From NCBI GenBank assembly GCA_902702965.1, contig CACRXP010000893.1, positions 79,911 through 143,910 on the forward strand: DNA of 64,000 nt, in the 5' to 3' direction. Positions within the stretch are counted from its first letter, which is position 1; each line of letters opens with the position of its first letter. Shown in pieces: positions 23,399 to 34,425 of the stretch. This DNA is from Spirometra erinaceieuropaei (Eukaryota; Platyhelminthes; Cestoda; Diphyllobothriidea; Diphyllobothriidae). Position numbers and translations under genes: made by a program. The notes under the pieces are model-generated. The model was not told the origin of the DNA, did no database searches, and was given only the letters and a program-made list of their open reading frames with translations.

Positions 23399-25357
23399 TC
23401 AGACCGTACGTCGTATTACGCCACTCGTGATCGAGTGAGGTGTCGAGTGGCTATTACCGACCATGACTTTCTGATATCGATTGGACAGATAGGACCTGAT
23501 GAAGTCGAGTAGAGGCGGCCGAACGCCGAGAACTTCCAACTTTACTAAAAGATGTCTATGGGGCACCTTCTCAAAGGCTTTTCTAAGATCAAAGTAAATA
23601 ACTACCACTAACTGCCGTTCATTACGAAGAGAAGTGATTAGATTAAGAAAAGCCAAGTGACATGTTTCGCAGTATCGATCAGGTAAAAATTCATGCTGAC
23701 TAGAGCTCAGAAGCCGATTAGCTAGACAGAAGTCAAGAATTTCATTGAAAATAATCCTTTCAAGAAGTTTTGCTAGAGACGGCGTTTTGTGCACGCCCCG
23801 ATAGTTATTAATATCGCACCGAGATAGTGACTTGAAGACGGGAAGGATAATTGACGTTTTCCATGTTTCAGGAAAGAATCCTTTTGAAATATAAACCGAA
23901 AATAAATGACTGAGCAATATGGGAAGGTCGGACGCTTGTTTAATAATCGGATTCGGAATCTCGTCCGTTCCTGAGCAGTGTGAGCATTTCAAACGGCTTA
24001 TGTGTTTCCTAATGAGATCCGAGGAGACATCAATTGTACTAAGTGTCCTATCTGAAAGTGATCGAAAGAAAGGGACCGGATCAAACTCGGTAGCACGGTA
24101 TTTTGCAAAGAAAGCACTAAACAACTCCGCCTTGTCAGTGTCATCGATGAGGAAGACTTTGTTACCATTTAGCATGGGTGGAAGTTCATGAGAACGCTCA
24201 GAGGAGGACCGATGACGGAAGATGTTAGCGACGGATTTGCCAGGGTTCGAACCACTGAGAGCAATTGATTCTCTTTGCCTGTCGCGCGCTTGGCGCATAC
24301 TTGAGGCCATCTCAAAAATCTCTGTGATACTCAGATAACCTGATAAGGAACTAGTGGATAAGTCACGCAGTTGTCGCCTCAACTTTTTTAGTCTGTTCTG
24401 AAGAAAATGAGGAACAAGGGAATCTGAATTATTAGGCTTGAGATATCTACGCGGAACAAACTCTAGAATGTCCTTGGAAACATTGAATATGACATCACGA
24501 AGAATGGTTACATCGCTACAAGTAAGGAAGCCACACCAATCCAAGGATCTCATATAGTTATTTATTACGTCGCTATCTACGCAGTCGTAGTTCATGAAAT
24601 TCTGAACGGTGCTTGTCTTTTTTGTAACAATGCAACAATTCATTAATACGTGGTCACTGTCAAAGAGGTCCTTTTTTAAAGCAACAGAAAGAGGAGCAAT
24701 GTCATTGGTAAAGATTAGATCTAAAATGTGATTATCTCTTGTTGGAGAGCGCACCAGTTGGGACCAATTAGAAAAATTGATAATACCTTGAAAGGGCTGG
24801 AATCTGGGTGGGCAGCTATTGGAAACCCAGCCAATTTCAGGAAGGTTAAAATCCCTAGTGATTATTTTAACATTGAAAGCAGCTTCCGAAATTAATTTAA
24901 AGATTTCACAAAGTTGAGAATCATCACTGGCTAAAGAATTTGGGGGATTGTAGATACAACCAATAATTGCCTTTCTTTGCGGCGAGAGAATAACAGATAC
25001 ACAGCAGAAGTTTCCCGTGAATGAGGAAACATCCAAGTAATAGAGAGAGTGCTTTAGGTAGGATTTAAGATAAAGAAGACAACCACCCCCACGCCTAGTC
25101 GTGCGGTCTTGGCGGTAAAAATCGAAGTCATCTATGAGAAGGGCAGAGTCAGGAATTAGAGAATGTGTCCAAGATTCTGTTACACATAAAATATCAGGCG
25201 TCATTTCCAGAGCAATGGCTCTGATTTGGGCCATCTTGTTTATAACTGACCGGGCATTCAATAATATAATATCTAATGTGTTTCGAACGGCAATGCTATT
25301 TTCGACGGTATTTAAAAAAAATTGGAGGCGGATATGTAAGCTGCGAATTAATGACAT
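23399..25357 (-). CDS. ORF2 N-terminal part: APE endonuclease plus RT fingers/palm (family A copy 4)
   Basis: A 652-codon frame. Residues 31-240 form an APE-type endonuclease: L-L-N-A-R-S-V-I-N-K (32-41), V-T-E-S-W (59-63), R-G-G-G-C-L-L-Y-L (89-97), R-D-F-N where G-D-F-N is usual (168-171) and D-S-D-H (233-236). RT begins near residue 445 with C-S-G-T-D-E-I-P and reaches F-D-L-R-K-A-F-E-K-V-P-H, in which the catalytic F-D is present. The frame breaks at the G-V-L-Q-G-T-V block, so Y-A-D-D and the C-terminus (22,440-23,390) are out of frame. As it stands it cannot make a full RT. Confidence 0.8.
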   Translation of the reverse strand: MSLIRSLHIRLQFFLNTVENSIAVRNTLDIILLNARSVINKMAQIRAIALEMTPDILCVTESWTHSLIPDSALLIDDFDFYRQDRTTRRGGGCLLYLKSYLKHSLYYLDVSSFTGNFCCVSVILSPQRKAIIGCIYNPPNSLASDDSQLCEIFKLISEAAFNVKIITRDFNLPEIGWVSNSCPPRFQPFQGIINFSNWSQLVRSPTRDNHILDLIFTNDIAPLSVALKKDLFDSDHVLMNCCIVTKKTSTVQNFMNYDCVDSDVINNYMRSLDWCGFLTCSDVTILRDVIFNVSKDILEFVPRRYLKPNNSDSLVPHFLQNRLKKLRRQLRDLSTSSLSGYLSITEIFEMASSMRQARDRQRESIALSGSNPGKSVANIFRHRSSSERSHELPPMLNGNKVFLIDDTDKAELFSAFFAKYRATEFDPVPFFRSLSDRTLSTIDVSSDLIRKHISRLKCSHCSGTDEIPNPIIKQASDLPILLSHLFSVYISKGFFPETWKTSIILPVFKSLSRCDINNYRGVHKTPSLAKLLERIIFNEILDFCLANRLLSSSQHEFLPDRYCETCHLAFLNLITSLRNERQLVVVIYFDLRKAFEKVPHRHLLVKLEVLGVRPPLLDFIRSYLSNRYQKVMVGNSHSTPHSITSGVIRRTV

Positions 25358-25375
25358 TTGGAGAATAAGTACCAG

Positions 25376-26790
25376 TTAATTTAGAGTTATTGACGTATGG
25401 GGAGTCAGCAAGAGAAGGCTGAATATGAGACCGAAAGGAGGTGGCGATATAGTTTGGAAACATTGGAATGCTAGGGGAGTTAGAACATGGATAGACTTGT
25501 TGGTAGTTAAAAAATGGAGGAAGGGGAGGAGGAGGAGGGAGGCTAGGAGGAATGAAGGGGCTAGTGAGTGAGGGTAGGCCGCTAAAAGAATGAAATGGTG
25601 GGAAACCAGGTCTAGGTTAGAAGTCAAAGGAGATAGGTTGACGTACCTGAGAGCAATTGGCCTTAAGTGGTGGGAAGCCTGAACTAGGTTGGGGCATAAA
25701 TGATTTAGGGCAATTCATGTATGAATTATTTGCAGCATCTATAGTAGGGCTTGGATAAGTAACCGCTACGCAGGACAGAGAATTATTCGAGGATATAATT
25801 GGAGCTGTGGGGTTTGTAGACGTGCTGGGCTGAACAGACATGTTAGATCTAATAGAAGGCGTCGTACCCCTAAATAGAACTGTACTACCTATATTTTGGG
25901 TCGGAGTCTGATTCAATTTTCGAGTTTCACCGTTCTGACGCCAAGCCACTGGTGACTTAGCTGTAGAACTTACAGCACCCTGTTGGACAATAGAAGTTAT
26001 CGGTCTAGCTGATGTAGACGGATTTTCATGTGTCTCAGCGGGACCATCCGGAGGATACGAAACGACAAATGGGGCTGCCGCTGCTGCTGCAAGTTTAGGG
26101 GCAGGCAAATTTGTCAAGTGGCTCGAGTGGGATGGAGATGTAGGAGAAAGAGGAAGGAGGGAGTCAGATGTCGCAGGAGTAGGAGAAGCTGAATCCTTAC
26201 GGCCATTGGAATTAGGACCGAGTTGGGGAGCATTAGAATGAGAAGCAGTAGGTTTGCGTGAAAATAGAAACCCCATTCTACGCTCCATAGGAGTAAGATC
26301 ATGACAAAGGATAAATTTTGCCTTTTCTAGGTACGCAGTGACACATTCTCGATGGGTAAAGATTGTGTCAACCTCGATCGATGAAAACAATTTGACTAAG
26401 ATGGGTGGATTTTTGCTACGGGAGGACAAGCGTTTGACATCGGCTATTTTGTAGTTGAAACCACATGAATACAGGAAATTGGTCGCAACATCAATTGGCC
26501 GAGCAGATCGAGGAACATTTTTAGCAGGAACATGTGAAAACGCTTCCGTCTATCACTAGATTCACTAGCGATCATGTGAACAAGTGAGTCGAGACGCATA
26601 CATTGTTCAGAGGGAATATCGGAGATGTTCCCGTCGAATATATGTCCAAGAATTGTCAGCAAAGAGCCAAACTTAAGCATAAAGTCATTGCAGTGGTCAA
26701 GTGCAGACAGATTAAGCTGCCGACCAATTACAACGGGTGACGACTGACTAGTAATATCATCTGACTTAGATTTTGGTACTAAAATCGTTA
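25376..26790 (-). pseudogene. ORF1 of family A copy 4
   Basis: Three overlapping minus frames. 26,444-26,680 covers an N-terminal region with D-S-L-V-H-M-I-A-S-E-S-S-D-R-R-K-R. 25,617-26,429 (270 codons) starts in S-S-R-S-K-N-P-P-I-L-V-K-L-F, then D-L-T-P-M-E-R-R and a long Ser/Pro/Thr-rich region. 25,376-25,627 is a C-terminal frame. The same order is seen in the intact ORF1 of family E (28,704-29,891). Likely an RNA-binding chaperone in life. At least one frameshift breaks it. Confidence 0.7.
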
Positions 26791-26899
26791 GATCTCACGG
26801 AAAAACCACTAAAAATATAATCTTCCACTTATCTTCAAATTTAAAACCAGCGGCTAGACCTTGACCTAGATTGTTAGATTGAATCACGTGATATTAGTT

Positions 26900-27204
26900 G
26901 ACCCTATTTGGTGGGAAGCCTAAGTTATGTTGAAGGGTTAATTACCTTAGAGCAATTCACGTATGAATGTTTTGCTAGATATATAGTAGGGCTTACATAA
27001 TTAACGAATATGCAGGACAGAGAATTATTTATGAGTATAATTGGAGCTGCGGTGCTTACAGGTGAGCTGGAATGAGAAAAAAAAATGGTAGATCTTAGAG
27101 AAGGTGGCTTACCCTTAAATAGAATTGCACTATCGTTCGTTTTGCTGGGAGTCAAATCCAGTTTAAATGTCGCACCGTTCGGACGCTGTGCCACAGTTTT
27201 ACTA
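26900..27204 (-). mobile_element. Family A ORF1 fragment
   Basis: A 95-codon minus frame (26,925-27,212) corresponding to the middle of A ORF1 (I-L-I-N-N-S-L-S-C-I-F-V-N-Y and T-I-Y-L-A-K-H-S-Y-V-N-C), homologous to 25,680-25,900. It ends at the same point at which the piece at 21,756 ends, and both are followed by D. Confidence 0.65.
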
Positions 27205-27470
27205 AACTGCACACCTCAATTTTTATCATGCATGTATCTTTTTTAAAAAACTTCTGCAATTATTCCGCCTTGAAAATCAGGTTGTTAACTTAACAAAACT
27301 CTGTCATCGCGCTTTTTGGCTAAACAGACACGGAAAACAGATGAATTCAAATTGCGGTCGAACTGAAGGAGTTTTTTTAAGGTTTTTTCCTGAGTTCAAA
27401 GGAGACGGACAGTGCCCAAGGGGCGATAAAATAAACGTATTCTATTTTATTCTGTGTTGATCAAGGAAAA
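27205..27470 (+). mobile_element. Family D 3' UTR with complete 3' terminus
   Basis: Plus-strand D end: GAGTTCAAAGGAGACGGACA, then GTGCCCAAGGGGCGATAAAA and an AATAAACGTATTCTATTTTA end. It matches 34,560-34,795 and the reverse of 12,000-12,200. Confidence 0.75.
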
Positions 27471-27489
27471 CTTTTCAACAAGTATTTGT

Positions 27490-28130
27490 ATGCTCGATTT
27501 GCCTATCACTAGATTCCTAGGGGATCATGTGAATAAGTAGGTCAAGACGCTCGTATTCTTGAGAGATAACGTCAGAGATGTTCCCGTCGAACAACTTTCC
27601 CTGAATAGAGAGCATAGTGCAAAAATCTAGCAGAAATTCTTTGAATTTGCAAAGTACAGGCAGATTAAGCGGTCTATTAGTTACAATGGGTAACGACTGG
27701 CAAGTAATGCCTTGGATTTAGACTTAGTTAGGCCATGTTTAGGTACACAGTTTGAGAAATTTCGTCGACCTTTAACTTTATTCTATCTTGTCTCGAGGAA
27801 AGTTAGATATAAGTAAACTTCTTACAGACCAGGTGACTATGCTTTAGCCAGAGTCAAACGGTGTATAAAGCTTTACGCAGTTAGAAACACGTTCAATGCA
27901 CGAAATGCTAATCGCAGAATGTATCTGTTGGTCAACAGGCACAGACTAGCAGAACACAAAGAAGACAATGGCAATCGGCAATTCTGAGAATAAGCCTTCA
28001 TTAACGGAAATACATTAAAAAAACAGACTCAAATCGTCAGGCCCCTTAAGAAACCACATTAATATTATCCTCCACCTTACACATGTAAAACCAGCAGCCT
28101 GACCCTGACCGACCATTTAAATGTTAATGG
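27490..28130 (-). mobile_element. Family A ORF1 N-terminus and 5' UTR fragments
   Basis: 27,490-27,760 matches 26,530-26,790 (AGATGTTCCCGTCGAA and CAGGCAGATTAAGC). 28,030-28,130 matches 26,800-26,890. The 270 bases in between (27,760-28,030) have no partner in the window. Decayed and non-coding. Confidence 0.55.
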
Positions 28131-28249
28131 ATCTAATCGACGGTAATCGATTCTTGTAGGAGAATCTTCATTGCTTCTTATAACATAAGGTTACCCAGAC
28201 AGTTTTGGCATGGGTTGAATTGGCTTGCTTGCTTTTGTTGGCGTAGATA

Positions 28250-28560
28250 GTCCATATATCCACCTCGAAATATGAAGTTCCCAGAATTGGTGCCCCGTAT
28301 ATATCCGGCTTCCTATTTAGTAAATTCCGCGGGGGTTCGAAATAATAATACTTTCCCATTCCTCCACCCCTAAGCGCTATCTTTTTTCGCTTCCAGGTAT
28401 ACTTCCCTCTGAAATAACGCTCCAAAAAATATAAGATATTCAGATAATCTACACACTTTAACGAGATGTCTGTGCCTTAATCCGAATACTCACTGGATAA
28501 GACTTTTAGTTTCCTCATCCTTCCCGGACAACTTTCTCTATTGTACGGAAGTCGAAGCCC
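28250..28560 (+). mobile_element. Family A RT C-terminus fragment
   Basis: A plus-strand remnant with the AAGCGCTA(T/C)..TTTTTTCGCTT and AGATATTCAGATAATCTACA signatures of the last RT codons of family A (compare 7,860-8,000). The frame is broken and the 3' UTR is lost. Confidence 0.6.
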
Positions 28561-28703
28561 GTTTGTGCACAACCATTCAAAATCTTTAGACTCGAGATAA
28601 GTTGAAAGTCATTTATAAGTGAAATATTTGACATATTTCTGCGTCGATTTTTATTAGCTGTCGAAAATAACACATAAATGCATTACACTCTCCCCATTGA
28701 ACC

Positions 28704-29891
28704 ATGACTGACGTTACGTTTGCTATCGACAAAGTAGATCTTTCGGCGATCGTCCGTTTACAAAAGTTGATCGAGAAACATGAACATATTTTTACGATTC
28801 TCGATTCACCAAGAGACTCAAATAGATTCACGAACAACCTAACGAGCCTACCACAAGTTGAATCGATTATATACTTAGTTTCGTCAGAAGTCACGGATAG
28901 ATCGAAACGCAGGCTCAATTTAATTATCCGCAATATACCCCACACCGTTAATCCGACGCTATCAATTCAAAATTTTATACATTCTTATGGCTTAAAAATC
29001 AGAGTAGCTAACACTAAAAGACTTCACTCCAGAAGCAAAAACAAACCCGTCTTAGTAGCATTCTACTCGCAGGCGGAAGCTGAGATTGTCCTACAAAATC
29101 CCGAAGTAAACAGAAATCTGCAGAACCTAAACTCGTTTATTGAACCAGATTTGACACCTATGCAAAGACGTAAACTTCGGGAAAAAGACACCAGCTACAA
29201 ATACGAGAATCAGCACTCCGGTCCCTCAACTGAACCTTTAGCTACTACTTCTACTTCTAGCACTAATAAAAAGAAATACACAGGCCATTGTAAACCAAGT
29301 GATAAACCCACAGCCCCCGCAGAAGTACCTCCAGCAAGTACGTCTGACTCTAATTCTCATGATAAAAAACGCGCAACTGCAAACGTGTTTAGGACTGCTG
29401 GTCAGAAACAAACGAGGAAGGCACAACAAAATAACAACGTTCAACCAGAACAGAACGTTGATGCAGATCCCGGACCGAGTCATGTGACACCCTTAGATAG
29501 CAGTATAAGTTTTACTACATCCCCCAAGACCGATCAGTCAGTACTAGAAAACGACTACCAAACACGACACATAAATCAAAAGGCCTTACTAAGCACACGA
29601 ACACAACTGAAACGCCCTAGGTATGTTGACATAACAATTAGAAGCCCACCAAACTCTAACCAAAAACAAACAAGCTTCTATAACGGCATCTCGACTCCCC
29701 AAAATCCACCTGCATGGCATAGGAATAAGCCAAATCACTCTAGCATTCCAAACTCCCTACCACCTAATTACAACCCTACAAATTACTTTGGCTTATACAC
29801 CTCCCCAACTGAAACTCCATTTACGTACAATTACCACCTAGTTAACGCACCTCCCCATATGTACCCTCAGTCCATACACACTAGCCCATGA
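28704..29891 (+). CDS. ORF1 protein of family E, intact
   Basis: 395 codons from ATG to TGA. Residues about 1-85 contain a helical N-terminal region. About 75-150 form the compact domain shared with family A: S-D/T-D-R-S-K-R-R, L-I-I-R-N-I-P, R-L-H-S-R-S-K-N-K-P-V-L-V-A-F and D-L-T-P-M-Q-R-R. The C-terminal 220 residues are Ser/Thr/Pro/Asn-rich and low in complexity. No zinc knuckle is visible. By analogy with LINE ORF1s it would bind element RNA. It is the only undamaged LINE ORF1 in the window. Confidence 0.8.
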   Translation: MTDVTFAIDKVDLSAIVRLQKLIEKHEHIFTILDSPRDSNRFTNNLTSLPQVESIIYLVSSEVTDRSKRRLNLIIRNIPHTVNPTLSIQNFIHSYGLKIRVANTKRLHSRSKNKPVLVAFYSQAEAEIVLQNPEVNRNLQNLNSFIEPDLTPMQRRKLREKDTSYKYENQHSGPSTEPLATTSTSSTNKKKYTGHCKPSDKPTAPAEVPPASTSDSNSHDKKRATANVFRTAGQKQTRKAQQNNNVQPEQNVDADPGPSHVTPLDSSISFTTSPKTDQSVLENDYQTRHINQKALLSTRTQLKRPRYVDITIRSPPNSNQKQTSFYNGISTPQNPPAWHRNKPNHSSIPNSLPPNYNPTNYFGLYTSPTETPFTYNYHLVNAPPHMYPQSIHTSP

Positions 29892-30009
29892 ACTCACACT
29901 ACGCCATACGCATCACAATATCCTCCAAGAATCACACACCTACCTCCATCTAGTCCATCACTCACTCAAAGTACCCCCAGAAATCCTTTTTTTCACCACA
30001 GCCCACCTC

Positions 30010-30670
30010 TTCCATATCCAACATCCTAAAGATAGCTCTTATAAATTCCAGATCGATTGTCAACAAAATATCCCAACTTAGAACTTTTGTTGAAATATAT
30101 AACCCCGATGTAATTTGCATTACAGAAACATGGGCAAATGAGCTTTTATCGAATGCTTCACTATACGTCCAAAATTATAATTTCTATCGACAGGACCGTG
30201 TTAATAAACGAGGCGGAGGTTGTCTTATCTACATCAAAACTACCATTGAGCAAAGTGGTATTGATGTCCCAACCGAAACCTTTGCTGGAGAAGCGTGTTT
30301 ATTGCATAATTAAATCTCATGCCCAGGAAAGCATACTAGTCGGATGCCTCTACTCCCCTCCAGAATGTAGTAGTGATGACACAAGCCTCAACCTCTTAAT
30401 AAGCAATATAGCTAACATAAAAACTGAATATAAGATAATTGCAGGCGACCTAAACCGCCCAGAACTAGACTGGGTCGAATTATAAGCACCTACCAGGCAC
30501 TTAGAATTCTTGTCTTCAATTATCTTTAATAACTGGACACAGATAGTTGACAAACCCACCCGAGGAAACAATATACCAGACGTTATTTTCACCAACGAAA
30601 TCTGGCCCCTCTATATGCACTACGACTGCGCAAACTTTGACAGTGACCACAAAGCAATAAAATAAACACT
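30010..30670 (+). pseudogene. Endonuclease domain of family E ORF2
   Basis: A first frame (about 30,027-30,310) carries the S-R-S-I-V-N-K, I-T-E-T-W-A and R-G-G-G-C-L-I-Y-I motifs. An indel shifts to the frame at 30,300-30,485 (V-G-C-L-Y-S-P-P, A-G-D-L-N), and after a TAA at 30,483 it continues to F-D-S-D-H-K-A-I. Key catalytic residues are present but the frame is not. Confidence 0.7.
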
Positions 30671-31236
30671 TCCCTTAAACGCAAAACTAGCGCACCATTT
30701 TAGTAACACCCGCCTAAACACCCAAAAAACTTGACGAGGACTCCATGAACAATTATATTAGATCATTGGACTGGAGCCCATATCTTCTTACAACATCCCC
30801 TATGGAAGCAGTTAACCTATTATACTCTGTCCTATTTGTAATTCGAGATACCTTGATAGACGAAAGACTCCCGTATAAGAAATCACAAATCCCGAACTTC
30901 CTTTCAACTAAACTAAAAAAGCTACAAAAACAGCTACGCGACCCCTCTGTAAGTTATTTTTCCACACTTCGAGGAATTAGGGAAATTCACGACCTAGTCA
31001 CGAAAATAGAAACACAAAAGATCATAGCAGCAGAACACCGGGCACTAGAATCCCCCGAACGAACAGCTCAGATGTTTCAGAAACTAATGAGTAACCATCG
31101 ACAATCAGGATCACGAACTATTATTAATGAATTAGGGCAAGTTATACCCAATGATAAAAAAAAAGTAAACTTATTCAACAGATACTTCTCAGATAACTAC
31201 ACAGTCAAATAGGGAACCATCCCCCAACCGACCGAG

Positions 31237-32000
31237 ATGACTGAACGCATCCTTAGTGAGATCCATTTTAGTGAAGAAACTGTTAAAGTAGCCATCAAAC
31301 AACTATCAAACACCAAATCCTATGGGACAGACAAAATCCCACCATGTATTCTGAAGCATATGACATATGCTCCAATACTCCTATCTAAGTTATTCACCCT
31401 ACTCCACTCAAATGCAATCTTTCAGGACATGTGGAAATACTCGACCATTGCGCCCATATTTAAAAGCGGCAACCGATCTCATACCCAAAACTATCGTGGA
31501 GTTCACCGAACACCGGCTATAGCTAAAATCGTCCAGAAAATAGTATATAACCAATTGCTAGACCATCTCATGAACGCCAACCTCATTCCCTCCTCTCAAC
31601 ATGCATTTTTACCCAAAAAGTCATGTCAGTCCTGTCACCTTACTTTTTTGGAATTCCTTTCCAGTAATAGAGATGATTGAAACACAGTAGCTTCAATATA
31701 CTTCGATCTAAGAAAGGCCTTTGACAAAATCCCCCATAAAAGACTACGGATAAAGCTAAAAAGTCATGGGATTTAGGCCACCCCTTCTCGATTTTTTTTA
31801 ATCTTATCTCCAAAACCGATACCAGGTGGTGCAAATTCGAAATGTCGTCTCAGAACCATCCCCTATTACCAGTGGAGTACTTTAAGGCACTATCCGAGGC
31901 CCCCTTCCATATCTTATATATATTCACGACTTATCGTCCATATCTGTCTCAATTAAAACGTTTCTATATGCGGACGACCTTAAATTGCATATACATATAA
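31237..32000 (+). pseudogene. RT domain of family E ORF2
   Basis: The frame at 31,237-31,680 has Y-G-T-D-K-I-P-P, F-K-S-G-N-R and N-Y-R-G-V-H-R-T-P. After a TGA, I-Y-F-D-L-R-K-A-F-D-K-I-P-H follows (about 31,699), then frameshifts. The Y-A-D-D-L box is readable at about 31,966-31,983. Confidence 0.7.
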
Positions 32001-32072
32001 CGGGAATACAGTAGCCAATATTCATAGAACAACTGAATCTGATTTCAGAAAACTCAGCGAATGAAGTAGACA

Positions 32073-32795
32073 GTGACAGATGCCCTTTTCACCCGAAATA
32101 TGCCATCTCCTGATATTTTGCCCACAAAAACTTCCCCCATAATATTCGAGGATAATGAAATAACAGAGGCCCAATGGGTAAAAGATTTAGGTCTCAGCTC
32201 TACAAATATCCTTGATTTATCTCCCCACGTCCAGCAAATATCACCGAAAGCCACTCGCCTGTGTGGATTCATATGTAAAAATTTCACCTTAAATGCACTA
32301 AGAATACAACTGTTCAAAATGTATGTTTTACCTCTACTAGATTACTGTTCAATTTTGTTCGGCATAATGCCCTCAGACGGCCGAAAGAAACTAGAAGGCA
32401 TTCAGAGACGTTTTACAAGATCTTTGTCTAGAAGTGATGGCATCCAGGGTTCATAATTAGAACTATATCATAAATACGGTCTTCGACCACTCTGGATCAG
32501 AAGACTTCAAAATGGTCTAAACTTCCTATTCAAGGTCACCCACGATTAAGATATTCTTAAAATGAATTTACCTACCAACCAAAACGCCCCTAGAAACACC
32601 AGAAATAGCGAGGATATTATAAGGATTCCCAAATTCACAAAGTCCTCACGGTCAAATTTCTACACCATAAGATATGCGACTATCTGGAATTCTCTTCCAG
32701 GTTATATCCGGAAAAGTCCATTCCAAATCGAATTTAAAATAAAAACTAAGAAATTCCTTTCAAATAACAGCCCTGCCAGCAGCAGCCCCGCCTAG
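32073..32795 (+). pseudogene. RT C-terminus of family E ORF2
   Basis: The frames at 32,073-32,456 and 32,562-32,795 carry K-D-L-G-L-S-S, V-L-P-L-L-D-Y, G-I-Q-R-R-F-T-R and A-T-I-W-N-S-L-P. The last codons run into the adjacent GC-rich element (from 32,771), so the natural stop is lost. Confidence 0.65.
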
Positions 32796-33867
32796 CCCCC
32801 TCAATAATGACGGGGCTAGAGGGGGCCATGAGGGGGCTAGGCGGGGCTATGGAGGGGGCTGTGGCGGGGCATGCAACGCGATAGCCCCTCCTAGCCCCGC
32901 CAGCGAAAAAAATGCGCAGGGGACGCCACATCCCCGCCCACTTTTGGCACCACTTTAAAATATCGTCCTGTATAACGAGTCCCCTGAGGCGCAATGCCTC
33001 ACCGTTCCCACAGGTTACATGTCGGAACCCACCCTGCGTACGTAGAGTACTACGGTATTACATAGTACTCACAGTGACCCCGCCGTACACGTGCCCACTA
33101 ATCAGCAGCCAATATCAAATACACGCGACGCAAATTCATGTGAATTAGTTATATATTGTATAAACGAAAAAGGAATTGGAAAATATGTACAATCATAATA
33201 AATGTCAGTGCCAGTATATACATGGACGTCAAAATATGTTATGCTATTCAGTTGTGCGTTCCAAAAGTCCCCGCTTCGACGGCTGGTGCTTCAGTGATAG
33301 CCAGAGTAATTACGCTTCATAATTGATTTGGACATTCAGTAAAAAAGGATAAACAATTTGTATAAGTGGACTACGAACACCAAGGCTAAATACTACATAC
33401 ATGGACATACAACTCGTCTACTTGAACTGGCTGGTGAGTAGATACATAAACAATTAGCATAATATACATAAATGAACTAAGACAGCTATCAAGAGCATGA
33501 AAACAGCATTGGCTGACTCACGATATTATCTGCAATCGATTGTCAAATATACGAATAAATAACACACACAGATTCTAATCCGATGGACAAATGAGAGTTT
33601 ACGCAATGAGGGACTTAAACAAAACCTCAGTATATTGTGCTCATCCGCAGCTACATTCAGTGGGCGTAAACGGATGCTTTCTCCATGGTTTATAAGCCAA
33701 TTTTGATAAATTAGCTCCTTAAAATTCCAAAGAAGGTACAATAATTGGTGCTTTTGGAACATATCTTTCGATGCAAATACGCTTCAAAAGGCTTCAATCC
33801 AGAGGGGGCTCTGGCCCCGCCCAGCCCCCTCCAGCCCCGCCTATGAAGGGGCCATGTGCTGGCAGGG
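32771..33867. mobile_element. Putative TIR element, 1.1 kb, termini CCCTGCCAGCA
   Basis: An 11-bp perfect inverted repeat bounds it: CCCTGCCAGCA at 32,771-32,781 and TGCTGGCAGGG at 33,857-33,867. Subterminal GC-rich blocks (GCCCCGCC, TAGCCCC and their complements at 32,785-32,900 and 33,805-33,850) enclose an AT-rich non-coding interior. No transposase frame is present. The same termini occur at 38,323-38,680. It looks like a non-autonomous DNA transposon. No clear target duplication beyond AG is visible. Confidence 0.5.
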
Positions 33868-33949
33868 AGTTCACATTTATTTTTAAATAAGATAGACATT
33901 TTTCAAGTCAATTCTTTGATATTGAATTTGGTCCAAAAGGGCTCTGATG

Positions 33950-34425
33950 ATGCCAGCCGATTGAAAAATACCGGAAGGTAGCACTAAAAGTAATCAAATC
34001 TATAAAAGATAGCATCATTGATAAACATAGAACAGATAATGATATTCTTCTATTTTCCTCCCTTTCTCGTTTTCATCAGCTATTTCACCTGACACTTAAT
34101 ATCCCTTATAAAGCTAATAAAAATATACACTTCGATAAAACCCTGCGTATAAGTCGTGCGTATGTCTATATTAAAGCCATATTAAATACATATAGAACTA
34201 TATTAGGTCTTAGTAAACAGTCCCCCACTACTCTTATAATTTCACATTAAGAAGAACAGTATGATACATGATTAAATAGTATTTTGACAGTTTTGATTGC
34301 GACTTACCATTGAATGGTTCTTACTCCTGATATATATTCATCTTTTCCAGCTCTTAGTCCAGAAAACGATGGTTAGCCTCCTGAAAAACACGTAGGAACT
34401 GTGCGACCGCCCCCTTACAGCTGGC
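33950..34425 (+). mobile_element. Family C 5' UTR fragment
   Basis: Plus-strand homology to the complement of 16,130-16,570, covering the AGATAGCAT segment, an internal ATTAAATACATATAGAACTA-like region and the TATATATTCATCTTTTCCAG segment. It ends a few bases after the GCGACCGCCCCCTT match. It is followed directly by D sequence. Confidence 0.55.

Larger units (their letters stand above)
21925..26800 (-). mobile_element. CR1-like family A copy 4, nearly full length
   Basis: Minus-strand element with ORF1 (about 26,790-25,376), ORF2 (25,357 to about 22,440, one frame break) and 3' UTR ending at about 21,925. It is the reference copy for family A here. ORF2 has endonuclease and RT. The Y-A-D-D box reads H-A-D-D because of one substitution (about 23,325). 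The 3' UTR carries the short family A end AGACACGTCGAGGTCCCATC (as read on +). Confidence 0.85.
28600..32770 (+). mobile_element. CR1-like family E (A-related), nearly full length
   Basis: Plus-strand element with intact ORF1 (28,704-29,891) and an ORF2 broken by indels (about 30,010-32,795). ORF2 order: endonuclease (N-S-R-S-I-V-N-K about 30,045, I-T-E-T-W about 30,120, G-D-L-N about 30,446, D-S-D-H about 30,642), linker (30,745-31,212), RT (31,237-32,000) and C-terminus (32,073-32,795). The sense strand is A-rich, unlike family A. It ends where a GC-rich TIR element begins at 32,771. Confidence 0.8.
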
